Shown here one piece after another: positions 35,568 through 43,523 of a stretch of 47,140 bases of DNA. The stretch spans positions 1-47,140 of the forward strand of contig JAGOAL010000011.1 of the NCBI GenBank assembly GCA_017983975.1, written 5' to 3'. How positions within the stretch are numbered: the first letter of the stretch is position 1; every line of letters begins with the position of its first letter. Source of the DNA: Flavobacterium sp. Lineage in GTDB: Bacteria; Bacteroidota; Bacteroidia; Flavobacteriales; Flavobacteriaceae. The position numbers and the translations under genes are program-made. A model generated the notes under the pieces. The model did not search any database. It was given only the letters and a program-made list of their open reading frames with translations, and was not told where the DNA came from.

Positions 35568-35603
35568 AAGCCCTTTCTGAATGTAAATTTTGAAAGGGTT
35601 TTT
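35568..35603 (+). terminator. Terminator after eno
   Basis: GCCCTTTC (35570-35577) pairs with GAAAGGGT (35592-35599) with one G-T pair, then a T run. A second small stem, ATACTTAAC/GTTGAGTAT, lies just upstream at 35538-35558. Confidence 0.85.
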
Positions 35604-35713
35604 CATGTATATTATTTAACCATTTTTTATCATATTTTGCTTTATCGTTTGCGTAAAATTTGCTAAATTCGCAACATACATAAATATTTTTCAAAAAAAC
35701 ACATTATAATTAT

Positions 35714-36997
35714 ATGTCAAAAATTGCAATATTAGAACTTGATGGCAAAAAGTATGAGTTTCCAGTAATTGTAGGAACTGAAAATGAAGTCGCTATCGAT
35801 ATCGACAAATTACGTAGTGCTTCTGGTGCTATCACTATCGACCCAGGATATAAAAACTCGGGATCTTGTAAAAGTGAGATTACTTTTTTAGATGGAGAAG
35901 AAGGAATTCTTCGTTATAGAGGATATTCAATTGAAGATTTAGCAGATAAAGCCAACTTTTTAGAAGTTTCTTATTTGTTGATTTTTGGAGAATTGCCAAC
36001 AACTGCGCAATTAGAAAAATTTGAAAATGATATTCGTAAATATACATTAGTTAATGAAGAAATGAAAAACATCATTGATGGTTTTCCAAAAACAGCGCAT
36101 CCAATGGGTGTTTTAGCTTCGTTAACAAGTGCATTAACTGCCTTTAATCCAAAGTCGGTTAATCCACATAATGAAAAAGAAATGTATGAGGCAGTTTGTA
36201 AAACGATGGGTAAATTCCTAGTTATTGCAACGTGGACTTATAGAAAATCTATGGGATATCCTTTGAATTATTATGATAATACAAAAGGGTATGTAGAAAA
36301 TTTCATGCGTTTAATGTTTGAATTACCTACCGGACCTTATAAAGCTGATCCAAAAGTGGTAGCTGCATTAGATAAATTATTCATACTTCACGCAGATCAC
36401 GAGCAAAACTGTTCAACTTCAACAGTTAGAATTGTAGGTTCTTCTCATGCTGGATTGTTTGCTTCGATTTCTGCAGGTGTTTCTGCACTTTGGGGACCAC
36501 TTCATGGTGGTGCTAATCAAGCAGTATTAGAAATGTTACAAGAAATTCATGACAATGGGGGTGATGTTGCTAAATTTGTTTTAAAAGCAAAAGATAAAGA
36601 CGATCCATTCCGATTAATGGGATTTGGACATAGAGTGTACAAAAACTTTGATCCAAGAGCTACGATTATTAAAAAAGCGGCTGACGATGTGTTAACTGCT
36701 TTAGGAGTTGATGATCCGTTGTTAGATATTGCTAAACAATTAGAAAAAGTAGCTTTAGAAGACGAATATTTTAAATCTAGAAACTTATATCCAAACGTAG
36801 ATTTCTATTCAGGAATTATCTATCGCGCCATGGGTATTCCGGTTGAAATGTTTACCGTTTTATTTGCTATTGGTCGTTTACCAGGATGGATTGCACAATG
36901 GAAAGAAATGCGCATTAACAAAGAGCCAATTGGTCGCCCAAGACAAGTGTATACTGGGTATCCGTTGCGTGATTTTAAAGAAGCAAAAAATAGATAA
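35714..36997 (+). CDS. gltA: Citrate synthase (type II)
   Basis: The enzyme condenses acetyl-CoA and oxaloacetate to open the TCA cycle. The 427-residue protein, the same length as the E. coli enzyme, has the N-terminal beta domain of the hexameric type (GYKNSGSCKSEITFLDGEEG) and catalytic residues His264 (WGPLHGGANQ), His306 (GFGHRVYKNFDPRA) and Asp363 (YPNVDFYSG); His226 and His229 are in LHADHEQNCSTST. The type-II N-terminal domain suggests possible allosteric control by NADH. It ends at a compact terminator. Confidence 0.97.
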   Translation: MSKIAILELDGKKYEFPVIVGTENEVAIDIDKLRSASGAITIDPGYKNSGSCKSEITFLDGEEGILRYRGYSIEDLADKANFLEVSYLLIFGELPTTAQLEKFENDIRKYTLVNEEMKNIIDGFPKTAHPMGVLASLTSALTAFNPKSVNPHNEKEMYEAVCKTMGKFLVIATWTYRKSMGYPLNYYDNTKGYVENFMRLMFELPTGPYKADPKVVAALDKLFILHADHEQNCSTSTVRIVGSSHAGLFASISAGVSALWGPLHGGANQAVLEMLQEIHDNGGDVAKFVLKAKDKDDPFRLMGFGHRVYKNFDPRATIIKKAADDVLTALGVDDPLLDIAKQLEKVALEDEYFKSRNLYPNVDFYSGIIYRAMGIPVEMFTVLFAIGRLPGWIAQWKEMRINKEPIGRPRQVYTGYPLRDFKEAKNR

Positions 36998-37002
36998 TTT
37001 TG

Positions 37003-37026
37003 AACCCATCGAAAGATGGGTTTTTT
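37003..37026 (+). terminator. Terminator after gltA
   Basis: AACCCATC and GATGGGTT form a perfect 8-bp stem capped by a GAAA tetraloop (37011-37014) and continue into a T run. It starts only 5 nt after the stop codon. Confidence 0.95.
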
Positions 37027-37068
37027 ATTTACTGGTTTTTTAGGACTTACTTTCTCAATACAATTTCC

Positions 37069-37076
37069 TATATTTG
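37069..37076 (+). promoter_or_regulatory. -7 promoter box TATATTTG upstream of the amidinotransferase-like gene
   Basis: TATATTTG matches TAnnTTTG and lies 42 nt before the ATG at 37119. No clear -33 TTTG is seen. Confidence 0.5.
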
Positions 37077-37118
37077 CTTAGTTGCTAAAACCAATAAATA
37101 CAACTAAAAAACAAACTT

Positions 37119-38033
37119 ATGTTACCATTAAATGTAAAAAACGAAACTTCCCGATTGAGGGCGGTGGTGTTAGGAACTGCAATAAGTAACGGTCCAACCC
37201 CTACAATTGAAGAAGCTTATGATCCAAAGTCATTAGAGCACATAAAAGCAGGAACTTATCCTGTAGAAGTTGATATGGTGAATGAAATGAACGCTTTTAA
37301 TACAGTATTCCAAAAATACGATGTAAAAGTTTTCAGACCCCAAATAATTGACAATTACAATCAAATTTTCGCAAGAGATATAGGCTTTGTAATTGATGAT
37401 GTTTTTATAAAAGCGAATATATTACCAGATCGTGAGCGTGAATTAGACGCTATTCAGTATGTTATTGATCAAATTGACCCTGTAAAAGTAGTACGTCCGC
37501 CAGAAGAAGTGCATATTGAAGGCGGCGATGTAATGCTTTGGAATGATTATATTTTTATTGGAACTTACAAAGGTTCAGATTATAAAGATTATATAACGGC
37601 AAGAACTAATTGGCAAGGTGTTAACTATATTAAAGAATTATTTCCAAATAAAATAGTTAAGGAATTTGATTTAGTAAAATCGAAAATCGAGCCAAGAGAT
37701 AACGCTTTACATTTAGACTGCTGTTTTCAACCAGTAGGAACAAATAAAGGAATTATTTATAAAAGTGGTTTCCGTGAAGAAGCTGATTATATGTTTTTAG
37801 TGAATTTATTCGGAAAGGAAAATTTATTTCACATTGAAAGAGAAGAAATGTATCACATGAACTCCAATGTATTTTCTATAGCACCAGATGTGGTAGTTTC
37901 TGAAAAGAATTTTACTCGATTAAACAACTGGCTTCGCAAAAACGGATTTACAGTTGAAGAAATTCCGTATGCCGAAATTGCCAAACAAGAAGGCTTGTTA
38001 AGATGTTCAACTTTGCCGCTTATAAGAGATTAG
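37119..38033 (+). CDS. Arginine deiminase/amidinotransferase-family protein
   Basis: The 304-residue protein belongs to the guanidino-group-modifying superfamily (arginine deiminase, dimethylargininase, amidinotransferases), which act through a covalent cysteine intermediate. The pattern is complete: FARDIGFVIDD, the acidic motif EGGD (Glu134-Asp137), the histidine in ALHLDCCFQP (His198, with Asp200), and the nucleophile Cys296 in LLRCSTLPL at the C-terminus. No signal peptide is seen, so it is cytoplasmic. It is followed 71 nt later by a second member of the superfamily. Whether it is a deiminase, dimethylargininase or transferase cannot be told from sequence alone. Confidence 0.85.
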   Translation: MLPLNVKNETSRLRAVVLGTAISNGPTPTIEEAYDPKSLEHIKAGTYPVEVDMVNEMNAFNTVFQKYDVKVFRPQIIDNYNQIFARDIGFVIDDVFIKANILPDRERELDAIQYVIDQIDPVKVVRPPEEVHIEGGDVMLWNDYIFIGTYKGSDYKDYITARTNWQGVNYIKELFPNKIVKEFDLVKSKIEPRDNALHLDCCFQPVGTNKGIIYKSGFREEADYMFLVNLFGKENLFHIEREEMYHMNSNVFSIAPDVVVSEKNFTRLNNWLRKNGFTVEEIPYAEIAKQEGLLRCSTLPLIRD

Positions 38034-38104
38034 ATAGTTTTTAGTTTATGGTTTATTGTTAACGAACCAAAAACTATAAACAATTAACAATAAACAGAAA
38101 TAAC
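38034..38104. repeat. Intergenic imperfect palindrome (second copy of the ATAAACAATTAAC repeat)
   Basis: TTTTTAGTTTATGGTTTATT (38039 onward) and AACTATAAACAATTAACAAT are partly inverted copies of each other. The exact 16-mer ATAAACAATTAACAAT (38076-38091) also occurs at 3404-3419. Confidence 0.55.
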
Positions 38105-39040
38105 ATGAACCAAACCACTAATTCTATATTGATGATTCGTCCGGTAGCATTCCGTATGAACGAACAAACAGCTGTAAATAATTATTACCAAAAAGTATTG
38201 GATAATTTAACGCCAACTTCAGTTAATGCTAAAGCGCAAGAAGAATTTGATACTTTCGTTCAAAAATTAAAAATGATCGGGTTGAATGTTGTAGTTGTTG
38301 AAGATACGCTAAGTCCAGATACTCCAGATAGTATTTTTCCAAATAATTGGATTTCGTTTCATGAAAATGGCGATGTAGTAATGTATCCAATGTTTGCCGA
38401 AAATCGCCGATTAGAGCGTCGCGAAGATGTTTTAGATACGTTAGAAGAAAAAGGATTTGTTATCAATGAAATAATGGATTATACTTCAGCCGAAGAAGAT
38501 GATGTTTTCTTAGAAGGAACCGGAAGTATTGTTTTAGATAGAGCCAATGGTAAAGCATATTGTGCTTTATCGCCAAGAGCAGATGAGGAATTATTTATTG
38601 AATTTTGTGAAGATTTTGAATTTACACCTGTAATTTTTGAAGCTTTTCAAACGGTAAATGGAGAAAGAAAACACATTTATCATACCAATGTAATTATGTG
38701 TGTTGGCGAAACATTTGCAGTTATTTGCGCCGATTGTATTGATGATAAAAAAGAGCGCAAAATGGTTTTGGATAGTTTAAAAGGTGATGAAAAAGAGGTA
38801 ATTCTAATCACCGAAGACCAAGTGAATAATTTTGCTGGAAATATGCTCGAAGTCAAAGGAACAGATGATAGAAGATTTTTAATTATGAGTGCATCGGCAC
38901 ATCAAAGTTTGACTAAAAAGCAAATTGCGCAATTAGAAGAGCATGTTACTATCGTGAGTTCTAGTTTAGATACTATTGAAGCGTGTGGAGGAGGAAGTGC
39001 TCGTTGTATGATGGCTGAAATTTTCTTACCAAAGGAGTAA
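38105..39040 (+). CDS. ctlX: CtlX-like citrulline utilization hydrolase
   Basis: The 311-residue protein is a guanidino-modifying-superfamily member of the kind called CtlX, named for its role in citrulline use in Francisella. Features are IRPVAFRMNEQTAVNNYYQ at the N-terminus, PDSIFPNNWISFHENG, the acidic motif FLEGTGSIVLDR, the histidine in YHTNVIMCVG and the probable nucleophile Cys301 in GGGSARCMMAE (Cys294 is the nearby alternative). It lies just after another superfamily member and may cooperate with it in breakdown of arginine or citrulline. The exact substrate is inferred from family name. Confidence 0.82.
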   Translation: MNQTTNSILMIRPVAFRMNEQTAVNNYYQKVLDNLTPTSVNAKAQEEFDTFVQKLKMIGLNVVVVEDTLSPDTPDSIFPNNWISFHENGDVVMYPMFAENRRLERREDVLDTLEEKGFVINEIMDYTSAEEDDVFLEGTGSIVLDRANGKAYCALSPRADEELFIEFCEDFEFTPVIFEAFQTVNGERKHIYHTNVIMCVGETFAVICADCIDDKKERKMVLDSLKGDEKEVILITEDQVNNFAGNMLEVKGTDDRRFLIMSASAHQSLTKKQIAQLEEHVTIVSSSLDTIEACGGGSARCMMAEIFLPKE

Positions 39041-39208
39041 ATTCTAATAGCTAAAATTCCAAATTCCAAATTTCAAATTCCAAAAAGTATCGTCAAACAA
39101 TATTTTTTCAAATACAGATTAAACAGATTTTTAAAATTTCTTTAATCTGTGTTCAAAAATTGGAATTTGGAATTTGTTTCTTTTTTGGAATTTGGAATTT
39201 GAATTTTT
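39041..39208. repeat. Nested palindromic repeat between convergent ctlX and marC genes
   Basis: The outer left arm (39053-39086) is built of AATTCCAAATTCCAAA words; the right side holds the same words inverted twice, at 39155-39176 and 39181-39208. Inside, CAGATTAAA (39115-39123) and TTTAATCTG (39141-39149) form a perfect inner stem. It could serve as a two-way terminator. Confidence 0.7.
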
Positions 39209-39220
39209 GAATTTATAAAT

Positions 39221-39844
39221 TTATACACCTCTTACAATACTCAATACGGCACTAATGATGTATTGAATTCCAATTGCAATGGTTAAAAATCCAATAATTC
39301 TAGAAATAGCAACAATTCCTGATGCACCTAATATTTTAGCTAAATAATGAGCACTTCTCAAAACAATATAAATCGTAAATGCCACCACTAAAATGGCTAG
39401 TGATGAAATAATGATTTCATTAGTGCTATGATGATCTTGATAATAAGCAATTAATAACGAAATAGAACCAGGACCTGCTAACATTGGCATTGCTAAAGGA
39501 GTAAGTGCAATATCATTTCTATTGTGCGCTTCTTCTTCGGCTTTTTTATCAATTCCTTTATTTTTAGAAAATTTACCGTTCAATAAAGAAAAACCAGAAC
39601 TAGCAATTATAATTCCTCCAGCAATTCGTAAAGCAGTAATTGTAATTCCAAAAAAGGATAATACATATTGGCCAATAAAAAATGATACTAAAAGAATAAT
39701 AAACACATTAAATGCAGTCCAAAGCGAAACTTTAGATCGTTCTTTTTGTGTGTAGTCTTGGGTTAATCCTACGAAAATAGGCACTGTTCCAATTGGATTT
39801 AATACCGAAAAAAGGGCTGCAAATAAATAAACGAATACTTCCAT
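39221..39844 (-). CDS. MarC family (UPF0056) integral membrane protein
   Basis: The product has about six membrane helices and the family hallmark FSVLNPIGTVPIFVGLT near its N-terminus and AMPMLAGPGSISLLIAYY in the middle. The ATG at 39844 (MEVFVYLFAALF, 207 residues) is preferred to an in-frame TTG at 39868, since homology starts here and the TTG overlaps a possible -7 box (TATCTTTA). MarC was once thought to mediate multidrug resistance, but that link has not held up and the transported substrate is unknown. A cytoplasmic loop with charged residues (KFSKNKGIDKKAEEEAHN) separates helices 3 and 4. Confidence 0.9.
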   Translation of the reverse strand: MEVFVYLFAALFSVLNPIGTVPIFVGLTQDYTQKERSKVSLWTAFNVFIILLVSFFIGQYVLSFFGITITALRIAGGIIIASSGFSLLNGKFSKNKGIDKKAEEEAHNRNDIALTPLAMPMLAGPGSISLLIAYYQDHHSTNEIIISSLAILVVAFTIYIVLRSAHYLAKILGASGIVAISRIIGFLTIAIGIQYIISAVLSIVRGV

Positions 39845-39955
39845 AGCTGATTTTTTGTAAAGATACAAAACTAATTTAGTGTGAATTAAAATTAAAGAAT
39901 AGTATCTGTAATTGTATAAAGATTATTTCATAAATTTATAAAAAAATAATGAGTA

Positions 39956-40312
39956 ATGAAAACATTAGTAATTGGGGCTTCTACAAATAAAGAACGCTAC
40001 TCTTATAAAGCCATTCACAATTTAGTCGATAAAAGTCATCAAGTGGTAGCCATTGGTGCGCAAAAAGGAATTGCTTTTGATGTGCCCATTGAAACTGAAA
40101 AAACACAATTTCAAGCCATTGATACTGTAACGTTGTACATCAGCGCAAAGGTGCAACCTGAATATTATGATTACATTATTTCCTTGCATCCTAGACGTGT
40201 AATTTTTAATCCAGGTACGGAAAATCCTGAATTTTATGCTATTTTAAAAGAAAATAAGATTAGTTATGAAGTAGCTTGTACATTAGTAATGCTTGCTACA
40301 AATCAATTTTAA
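39956..40312 (+). CDS. CoA-binding domain protein
   Basis: The 118-residue protein is a stand-alone Rossmann-like CoA-binding domain (CoA_binding_2, YccU type): VIGASTNKERYSYKAIHNLV at residues 4-23, HQVVAIGAQKG, then VTLYISAKVQPEYYDYIISL and a C-terminal CTLVMLATNQF. Members of this group bind CoA or nucleotides, but no reaction is known. Its last four bases overlap the convergent symporter gene. Confidence 0.88.
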   Translation: MKTLVIGASTNKERYSYKAIHNLVDKSHQVVAIGAQKGIAFDVPIETEKTQFQAIDTVTLYISAKVQPEYYDYIISLHPRRVIFNPGTENPEFYAILKENKISYEVACTLVMLATNQF

Positions 40313-41811
40313 AATCGGGTATTTTCTTGGGTTGATTTACTAATGAATAACAATCCAATAAGGGTAATAATTCCATTTATGATAATAATTTCCACCGAAA
40401 ATACATAACCAGAAAACCATTCTGAAGCATTACTATTGATCCAAAAAGTAATTAATGGTGCTATAATACAAACGATGGGAACTAACTTATCGTGAACTGT
40501 TTTCGATTTTATAAATAATCCAAAAGCATATAAGCCTAACAATGGTCCATAGGTATAACTCGCAACAGTAAATATCATTGAAACTACGGATTGATCGGTA
40601 AGCGAATTAAAAATTAAGATTACAATAAACATCAGCAAAGAAAAGCCAATATGAACTAAATGGCGGTTTCTAACAATGTTGGGTTTATTTTGATTCGCAG
40701 CTTTGTCCATTCCTAAAAAATCAACACAAAATGATGTAGTTAAAGCTGTTAAAGCAGAATCGGTTGTGGCAAAAGTAGCAGCAGTTAATCCTAACAAAAA
40801 CACAATTGCCGGAATCAATGTTAAATGATTAAATGCAATTTCTGGAAATAATAAATCGGTTCTTGGTTTTCCTGAAACTAAATCAAGCGGAACATCGATG
40901 CCGTTTTTTGCAGCATAGATATATAAAAGTGCACCAACACTTAAAAAGAAAATATTGATTAACACAAAAATTCCGGTAAACGTAAACATGTTTTTCTGGG
41001 CTTCGCCAATGGTTGCACAACTCAAATTCTTTTGCATTAAATCTTGATCAAGGCCTACCATTGCAATGGTTACAAATATTCCGCCTAGAAGTTGTTTCCA
41101 AAAATAATTGCCACTTTGGTAATCATCAAAAAAGAATATTTTAGAATACTGACTTTCTTTTACGGTTTCAAAGGCTTCAAAAAAGCTCAAATCAAGATGA
41201 TTGCAAATAAATATAATCGTTAAAAATACCGAAGAAACTAAGAAAAATGTTTGAAGTGTATCGGTAATAATTATTGTTTTTAAACCGCCTTTATAAGTAT
41301 AGGCAAATATTAATGCTAATGAAATGAGAACAGTTAATGCAAACGGAATTTCGTAGTAGTCAAACACATAGCGTTGTAAAACAATGACTACTAAATACAA
41401 TCTAAACGACGAACCAATCGTTCTACTAATTAGAAAAATGGAAGCAGCGGTTTTATAACTTACAGTGCCTAGTCTTTGTTCAATGTAGCCATAAATTGAA
41501 GTAAGGTTCATCCGATAATAAAGCGGCAATAATACTTTAGCAATAATTATAAATCCAATAGCATTTCCTAGTACAAATTGAAAATATTTGAATTGTAAAT
41601 CTGGATTTCCTACTTCGCCTGGTACCGAAATAAAGGTTACACCTGATAAAGCCGTACCAATCATTCCGAAGGCTACTAAATACCATTTAGAATTTTTATT
41701 GGCCTTAAAGAATGCTTCATTTCCGCTATCTTTTCTACTTACAAAATAAGAAATGATAAAAAGTAAACCAAAGTAAACTACGATTAACGATAAAATTGCA
41801 AATGGACTCAT
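40309..41811 (-). CDS. Sodium:solute symporter family protein
   Basis: The 500-residue protein has about 13 membrane helices and the SSS-family pattern: YFVSRKDSGNEAFFKANKNS after helix 1, MIGTALSGVTFISVPG in the core helix 1 region, a GGLKTIIITDTLQ segment, DQDLMQKNLSC, and TAATFATTDSALTALTTSF near the sodium site. The family moves sugars, amino acids, vitamins or sialic acid with sodium; the specific solute is not evident. No catabolic gene accompanies it. It overlaps the tail of the CoA-binding gene by 4 nt in convergent orientation. Confidence 0.92.
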   Translation of the reverse strand: MSPFAILSLIVVYFGLLFIISYFVSRKDSGNEAFFKANKNSKWYLVAFGMIGTALSGVTFISVPGEVGNPDLQFKYFQFVLGNAIGFIIIAKVLLPLYYRMNLTSIYGYIEQRLGTVSYKTAASIFLISRTIGSSFRLYLVVIVLQRYVFDYYEIPFALTVLISLALIFAYTYKGGLKTIIITDTLQTFFLVSSVFLTIIFICNHLDLSFFEAFETVKESQYSKIFFFDDYQSGNYFWKQLLGGIFVTIAMVGLDQDLMQKNLSCATIGEAQKNMFTFTGIFVLINIFFLSVGALLYIYAAKNGIDVPLDLVSGKPRTDLLFPEIAFNHLTLIPAIVFLLGLTAATFATTDSALTALTTSFCVDFLGMDKAANQNKPNIVRNRHLVHIGFSLLMFIVILIFNSLTDQSVVSMIFTVASYTYGPLLGLYAFGLFIKSKTVHDKLVPIVCIIAPLITFWINSNASEWFSGYVFSVEIIIINGIITLIGLLFISKSTQENTRF

Positions 41812-41888
41812 TTTTCTATTTAATTTTAAAAGGGCAATTTACATAAATAATCTTCACTTTTTCAAATAAACTAACGAGTAAAATTTGT

Positions 41889-41896
41889 TACTTTTG
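41889..41896 (+). promoter_or_regulatory. -7 promoter box TACTTTTG, 4 nt before recR
   Basis: TACTTTTG matches TAnnTTTG and is followed by TGAA and then the recR ATG. The predicted transcription start coincides with the start codon. No clear -33 TTTG is visible. Confidence 0.5.
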
Positions 41897-41900
41897 TGAA

Positions 41901-42518
41901 ATGGAATTGCCTTCAAAATTAGTAGAAAACGCCGTCAACGAAATGGCACAGTTACCAGGAATTGGAAAACGAACTGCTTTGCGATTGGTGTTGCATTTAT
42001 TAAAACAGCCTCTAGAACAAACAGAAGAATTAGCCCAAGCATTGGCAACGATGCGAAAGGACATTCAGTTTTGTGCTACTTGTCACACCATTTCAGATGC
42101 TGAAGTTTGTACTATTTGTTCCAATTCTTCTCGAGATAAATCAATTATTTGTGTGGTTGAAGATGTGCGAGATGTTATGGCTTTGGAAAATACTAATATG
42201 TTTAAAGGAGTTTATCATGTATTGGGAGGTAAAATCTCACCAATAGAAGGTATTGGTCCTTCCCAACTAAAAATAACTTCATTAGTAGAAAAAGTTAAAG
42301 GGGGAGGAGTGTCCGAAATTATTTTTGCATTAAGTTCTACTATGGAAGGCGACACGACCAACTTTTATATTTACAAACAAATCAAAGAATATTCGGTTAA
42401 AACATCAACTATTGCAAGAGGAATTGCTGTGGGAGACGAATTAGAATATGCCGATGAAGTAACGTTAGGACGTAGTTTACTCAATCGAATTCCTTTTGAA
42501 ACGGCTATAAAACAATAG
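41901..42518 (+). CDS. recR: Recombination mediator protein RecR
   Basis: RecR works with RecO (and RecF) to load RecA on gapped DNA. The 205-residue protein has the helix-hairpin-helix ([17 protein letters not shown], residues 18-34), a four-cysteine zinc finger (Cys58, Cys61, Cys70, Cys73), the Toprim domain ([31 protein letters not shown]) and a C-terminal Walker-B-like region ([20 protein letters not shown]). Length is typical. It is followed at 2 nt by the convergent PorP-family gene. Confidence 0.96.
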   Translation: MELPSKLVENAVNEMAQLPGIGKRTALRLVLHLLKQPLEQTEELAQALATMRKDIQFCATCHTISDAEVCTICSNSSRDKSIICVVEDVRDVMALENTNMFKGVYHVLGGKISPIEGIGPSQLKITSLVEKVKGGGVSEIIFALSSTMEGDTTNFYIYKQIKEYSVKTSTIARGIAVGDELEYADEVTLGRSLLNRIPFETAIKQ

Positions 42519-42520
42519 AA

Positions 42521-43522
42521 TTATTCATTAATAGGACAACCAAAACATTTACGGGCGTCTAAGTCAAATTGGTAGACTAAACCGAGCTCAAAAGTACCGC
42601 CTGATTTCCCAATTTTTGAAGTAATTGCATCATACGATAATCCTATTTTAAACTTTTCATATTGCAATCCAGTGAAAAAGTTAATAGATGAAAGTAAAGG
42701 ACTGTTTGTGCTTTGTGGCATTGGGTTTAAAGCAAAAGTCGTTCCTAATGATAAATTATTAAAAATTAATGCTGTACCAATATCTAACCTATTATATTGG
42801 GCTTGTTTCATAAAATTAGCGGTTAACATCATTCGTGTTTCATAGGGTAAAAATACAGGGTCAACATAAGATGCAATATCAAATTCATATCCGGTAGTGA
42901 CACTAAAAAACATATCTAAAGGAACATTGCCTTCTTCTACTAAAGAAATATTTGGACGGTTTAAATGCTTCACAGAGGTTCCAATCCAAAAGTCGTTATT
43001 ATGAAACAATAATCCGGCAGAAATATCTAAAAAATTAAGCCTATTTTTTACTTGTAAAGGATCAACACTTATCGGATTAATTGTTTCGTTTCCAATATTT
43101 ATTTGATCACCTAAGACTAAATTTTGAAATCCAAAACTTTTACTTCCAAAACCAACTTCAATTCCAGGTCTAAAATACCAATCGTAATCCAATTGAACAC
43201 TATAGGCATAATTCACATTAGCTTGAACATAATTATAACCTGTAAATGATTCACGATGATTTAAAAAGTTAACACCAATTCCGCTTTTTGCTTCTTCAGA
43301 ATATGTACTAAAATAGGCATAATCGGTATCTACTTTTAAATTTAAACTGACCCATTGCGAACGATGAAAAACACCGGCACTTGTTGATTCCAAAAAGCCA
43401 GTAAAACTTGGGTTTTGTGTTTCTGGAATTAAAAAATATTGCGTAAAAATTGGGTCTTGTGCATAGCTTTTAACGCCAAGCATTAGAAATCCAAATACGA
43501 TATAAGTATATAGTTTAGTCAT
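42521..43522 (-). CDS. PorP/SprF family type IX secretion membrane protein
   Basis: The 333-residue protein has a signal peptide (residues 1-21, ending KSYA-QDPI) and begins its mature part with DPIFTQYFLIPETQNPSFTG, the hallmark of PorP/SprF proteins; the remainder consists of beta strands of an outer-membrane barrel and ends with a Cys-containing tail KCFGCPINE. These proteins partner with gliding-motility or surface proteins that carry a type-B C-terminal signal and assist their export through the T9SS or attachment. The start codon is one base after the stop of the giant cargo gene, so the two are co-transcribed and probably function together. Confidence 0.93.
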   Translation of the reverse strand: MTKLYTYIVFGFLMLGVKSYAQDPIFTQYFLIPETQNPSFTGFLESTSAGVFHRSQWVSLNLKVDTDYAYFSTYSEEAKSGIGVNFLNHRESFTGYNYVQANVNYAYSVQLDYDWYFRPGIEVGFGSKSFGFQNLVLGDQINIGNETINPISVDPLQVKNRLNFLDISAGLLFHNNDFWIGTSVKHLNRPNISLVEEGNVPLDMFFSVTTGYEFDIASYVDPVFLPYETRMMLTANFMKQAQYNRLDIGTALIFNNLSLGTTFALNPMPQSTNSPLLSSINFFTGLQYEKFKIGLSYDAITSKIGKSGGTFELGLVYQFDLDARKCFGCPINE

Positions 43523-43523
43523 C

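Noticed and set aside
39845-39868. TTG start for the MarC protein
   Set aside because: It overlaps a probable -7 region, and the hydrophobic N-terminus of the family begins at MEVF.
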